A stretch of DNA of 5,450 nt from Campylobacteraceae bacterium. GTDB taxonomy: Bacteria > Campylobacterota > Campylobacteria > Campylobacterales > Sulfurovaceae. Of the stretch, positions 4,815 through 5,450 are shown in pieces. The position numbers and the translations under genes are program-made. Where the stretch lies: contig JALVVQ010000001.1 of assembly GCA_027023325.1 (NCBI GenBank), positions 1 through 5,450 on the forward strand, in the 5' to 3' direction. Numbering within the stretch: the stretch's first letter is position 1; every line of letters starts with the position of its first letter. The notes beneath the pieces were generated by a model. It saw only the letters and a program-made list of their open reading frames with translations. It ran no database searches and was not told the DNA's origin.

Positions 4815-5422
4815 GTGGTGCCATATTAATTCTTTCGGGTCCAAGTGGTGCCGGAAAAAGCACGATCATCAAAGAGGCTTCAACGAGGATAGGAGAGTTT
4901 TACTTTTCTATCTCTTCGACCTCTCGCGCACCGAGAGAGGGCGAAAAAGAGGGGAGAGAGTACCACTTTGTCACTAAAGAAGTATTTGAGAGAGGCATTG
5001 AAGCAGGCGAATTTCTAGAGTATGCCATGGTACATGGCAACTACTATGGCACCTCACTGACACCCGTGCATACGGCACTGAAGGCTGGGAAACTGGTGAT
5101 ATTTGACATTGATGTGCAAGGATTTCACTTGGCCAAAGAGCGCATGGGAGACCTGATTACTTCAGCATTTATCCTGCCTCCTTCATTGGGTGAACTAGAC
5201 AGGAGACTGACGGATAGACTGACGGACAGCCCAGAGGTGATCTCCCAAAGGCTTAAAAATGCCAAGAGAGAGATATTGGAGATTGGTGCTTATGACTTCG
5301 TTATCGTCAATGATGAGATAGGGGAGGCGGTAGAGAAATTTGTGTCCGTAGCCAATGCAGCGAGATTAAAGCTGGGTGACAGCGAAGGGGAAGAATTTGT
5401 GAATGCATGGCTCTCATCTTGA
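4811..5422 (+). CDS. gmk: Guanylate kinase
   Basis: Phosphorylates GMP to GDP with ATP, an essential cytoplasmic step of purine nucleotide metabolism and GMP salvage. The 203-residue length is standard. Motifs in order: P-loop GPSGAGKS (10-17); GMP-binding segment SISSTSRAPREGE (33-45) with R39 and R42, followed by GREYHF; FLEYAMVHGNYYGTS (68-82) with E70 and Y79 contacting GMP; VIFDIDVQG (96-104); the LID-type segment LPPSLGELDRRL...TDSPEVISQRL (122-148); and YDFVIVND (161-168). ATG 4811 has an excellent Shine-Dalgarno AAGGAG at 4800-4805 and overlaps the preceding stop by 4 nt, making the start secure. The LID region RLTDRLTD is encoded by a 12-bp near-perfect tandem repeat (5204-5227). The next gene, beyond the window, cannot be seen. 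Confidence 0.97.
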   Translation: MSGAILILSGPSGAGKSTIIKEASTRIGEFYFSISSTSRAPREGEKEGREYHFVTKEVFERGIEAGEFLEYAMVHGNYYGTSLTPVHTALKAGKLVIFDIDVQGFHLAKERMGDLITSAFILPPSLGELDRRLTDRLTDSPEVISQRLKNAKREILEIGAYDFVIVNDEIGEAVEKFVSVANAARLKLGDSEGEEFVNAWLSS

Positions 5423-5450
5423 GAGTTAGAGGTGCCCTTTAGCATTTTTA

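Noticed and set aside
4194..4844. Minus-strand open frames across the acidic protein gene
   Set aside because: The plus-strand gene has a TATAAT, a Shine-Dalgarno and coupling to gmk. The antisense translations look random, and one begins inside gmk.
5023..5039. 7-bp inverted repeat TGCCATG-GTA-CATGGCA in gmk
   Set aside because: It encodes the strongly conserved Y-A-M-V-H-G-N stretch, so the symmetry is most simply a by-product of the protein sequence.
5428..5450. Possible weak terminator after gmk (AGAGG-TGC-CCTTT followed by a T-rich stretch)
   Set aside because: The stem is only 5 bp with a G-U pair, and the T-tract is interrupted and reaches the window edge, so it is not enough to call.

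Overview
The window reads as ordinary chromosomal housekeeping DNA of a Campylobacterota (Epsilonproteobacteria) bacterium, probably a Sulfurovum- or Sulfurimonas-like lineage. Three things point there: an MqnP-type prenyltransferase of the futalosine menaquinone route, a miaA gene close to that prenyltransferase, and a highly acidic protein directly upstream of gmk. As I recall it, Campylobacter jejuni has comparable pairings (miaA near a ubiA-type gene; a 'highly acidic protein' next to gmk). The taxon is inferred from gene content and not from a database search. No phage, insertion sequence, CRISPR array or defence system is visible, and coding density is very high.

Left part (1-1789): the 3' end of nuoN (complex I membrane subunit) stops directly against the TTG start of a DUF1858-DUF2249 protein. 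That gene converges on miaA (minus strand, tRNA i6A37 synthesis) with only 9 bp between the stop codons and no obvious terminator. A perfect 12-bp inverted repeat lies inside the nuoN coding sequence.

Middle (1790-3998): miaA is divergent from a tightly packed plus-strand set: pssA-type CDP-alcohol phosphatidyltransferase, mqnP and ung, with gaps of 3 bp and -1 bp. The divergent intergenic region carries a perfect 11-bp inverted repeat flanking the likely promoters. PssA and MqnP are both polytopic membrane enzymes acting on lipid substrates (phospholipid and menaquinone). Ung is a DNA repair enzyme that appears to be co-transcribed with them.

Right part (3999-5450): a complete minus-strand tRNA-Arg with anticodon GCG has its own recognisable promoter. 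It is divergent from an acidic protein whose N-terminal half looks like a degenerate response-regulator receiver domain. This protein overlaps gmk (guanylate kinase) by an ATGA junction. The longest stretch without a protein gene, 3999-4226, holds the tRNA and the two divergent promoters. The most notable items are the receiver-like acidic protein coupled to gmk, the two perfect inverted repeats, and the cysteine cluster in the DUF1858-DUF2249 protein. None of them amounts to a demonstrated new system.
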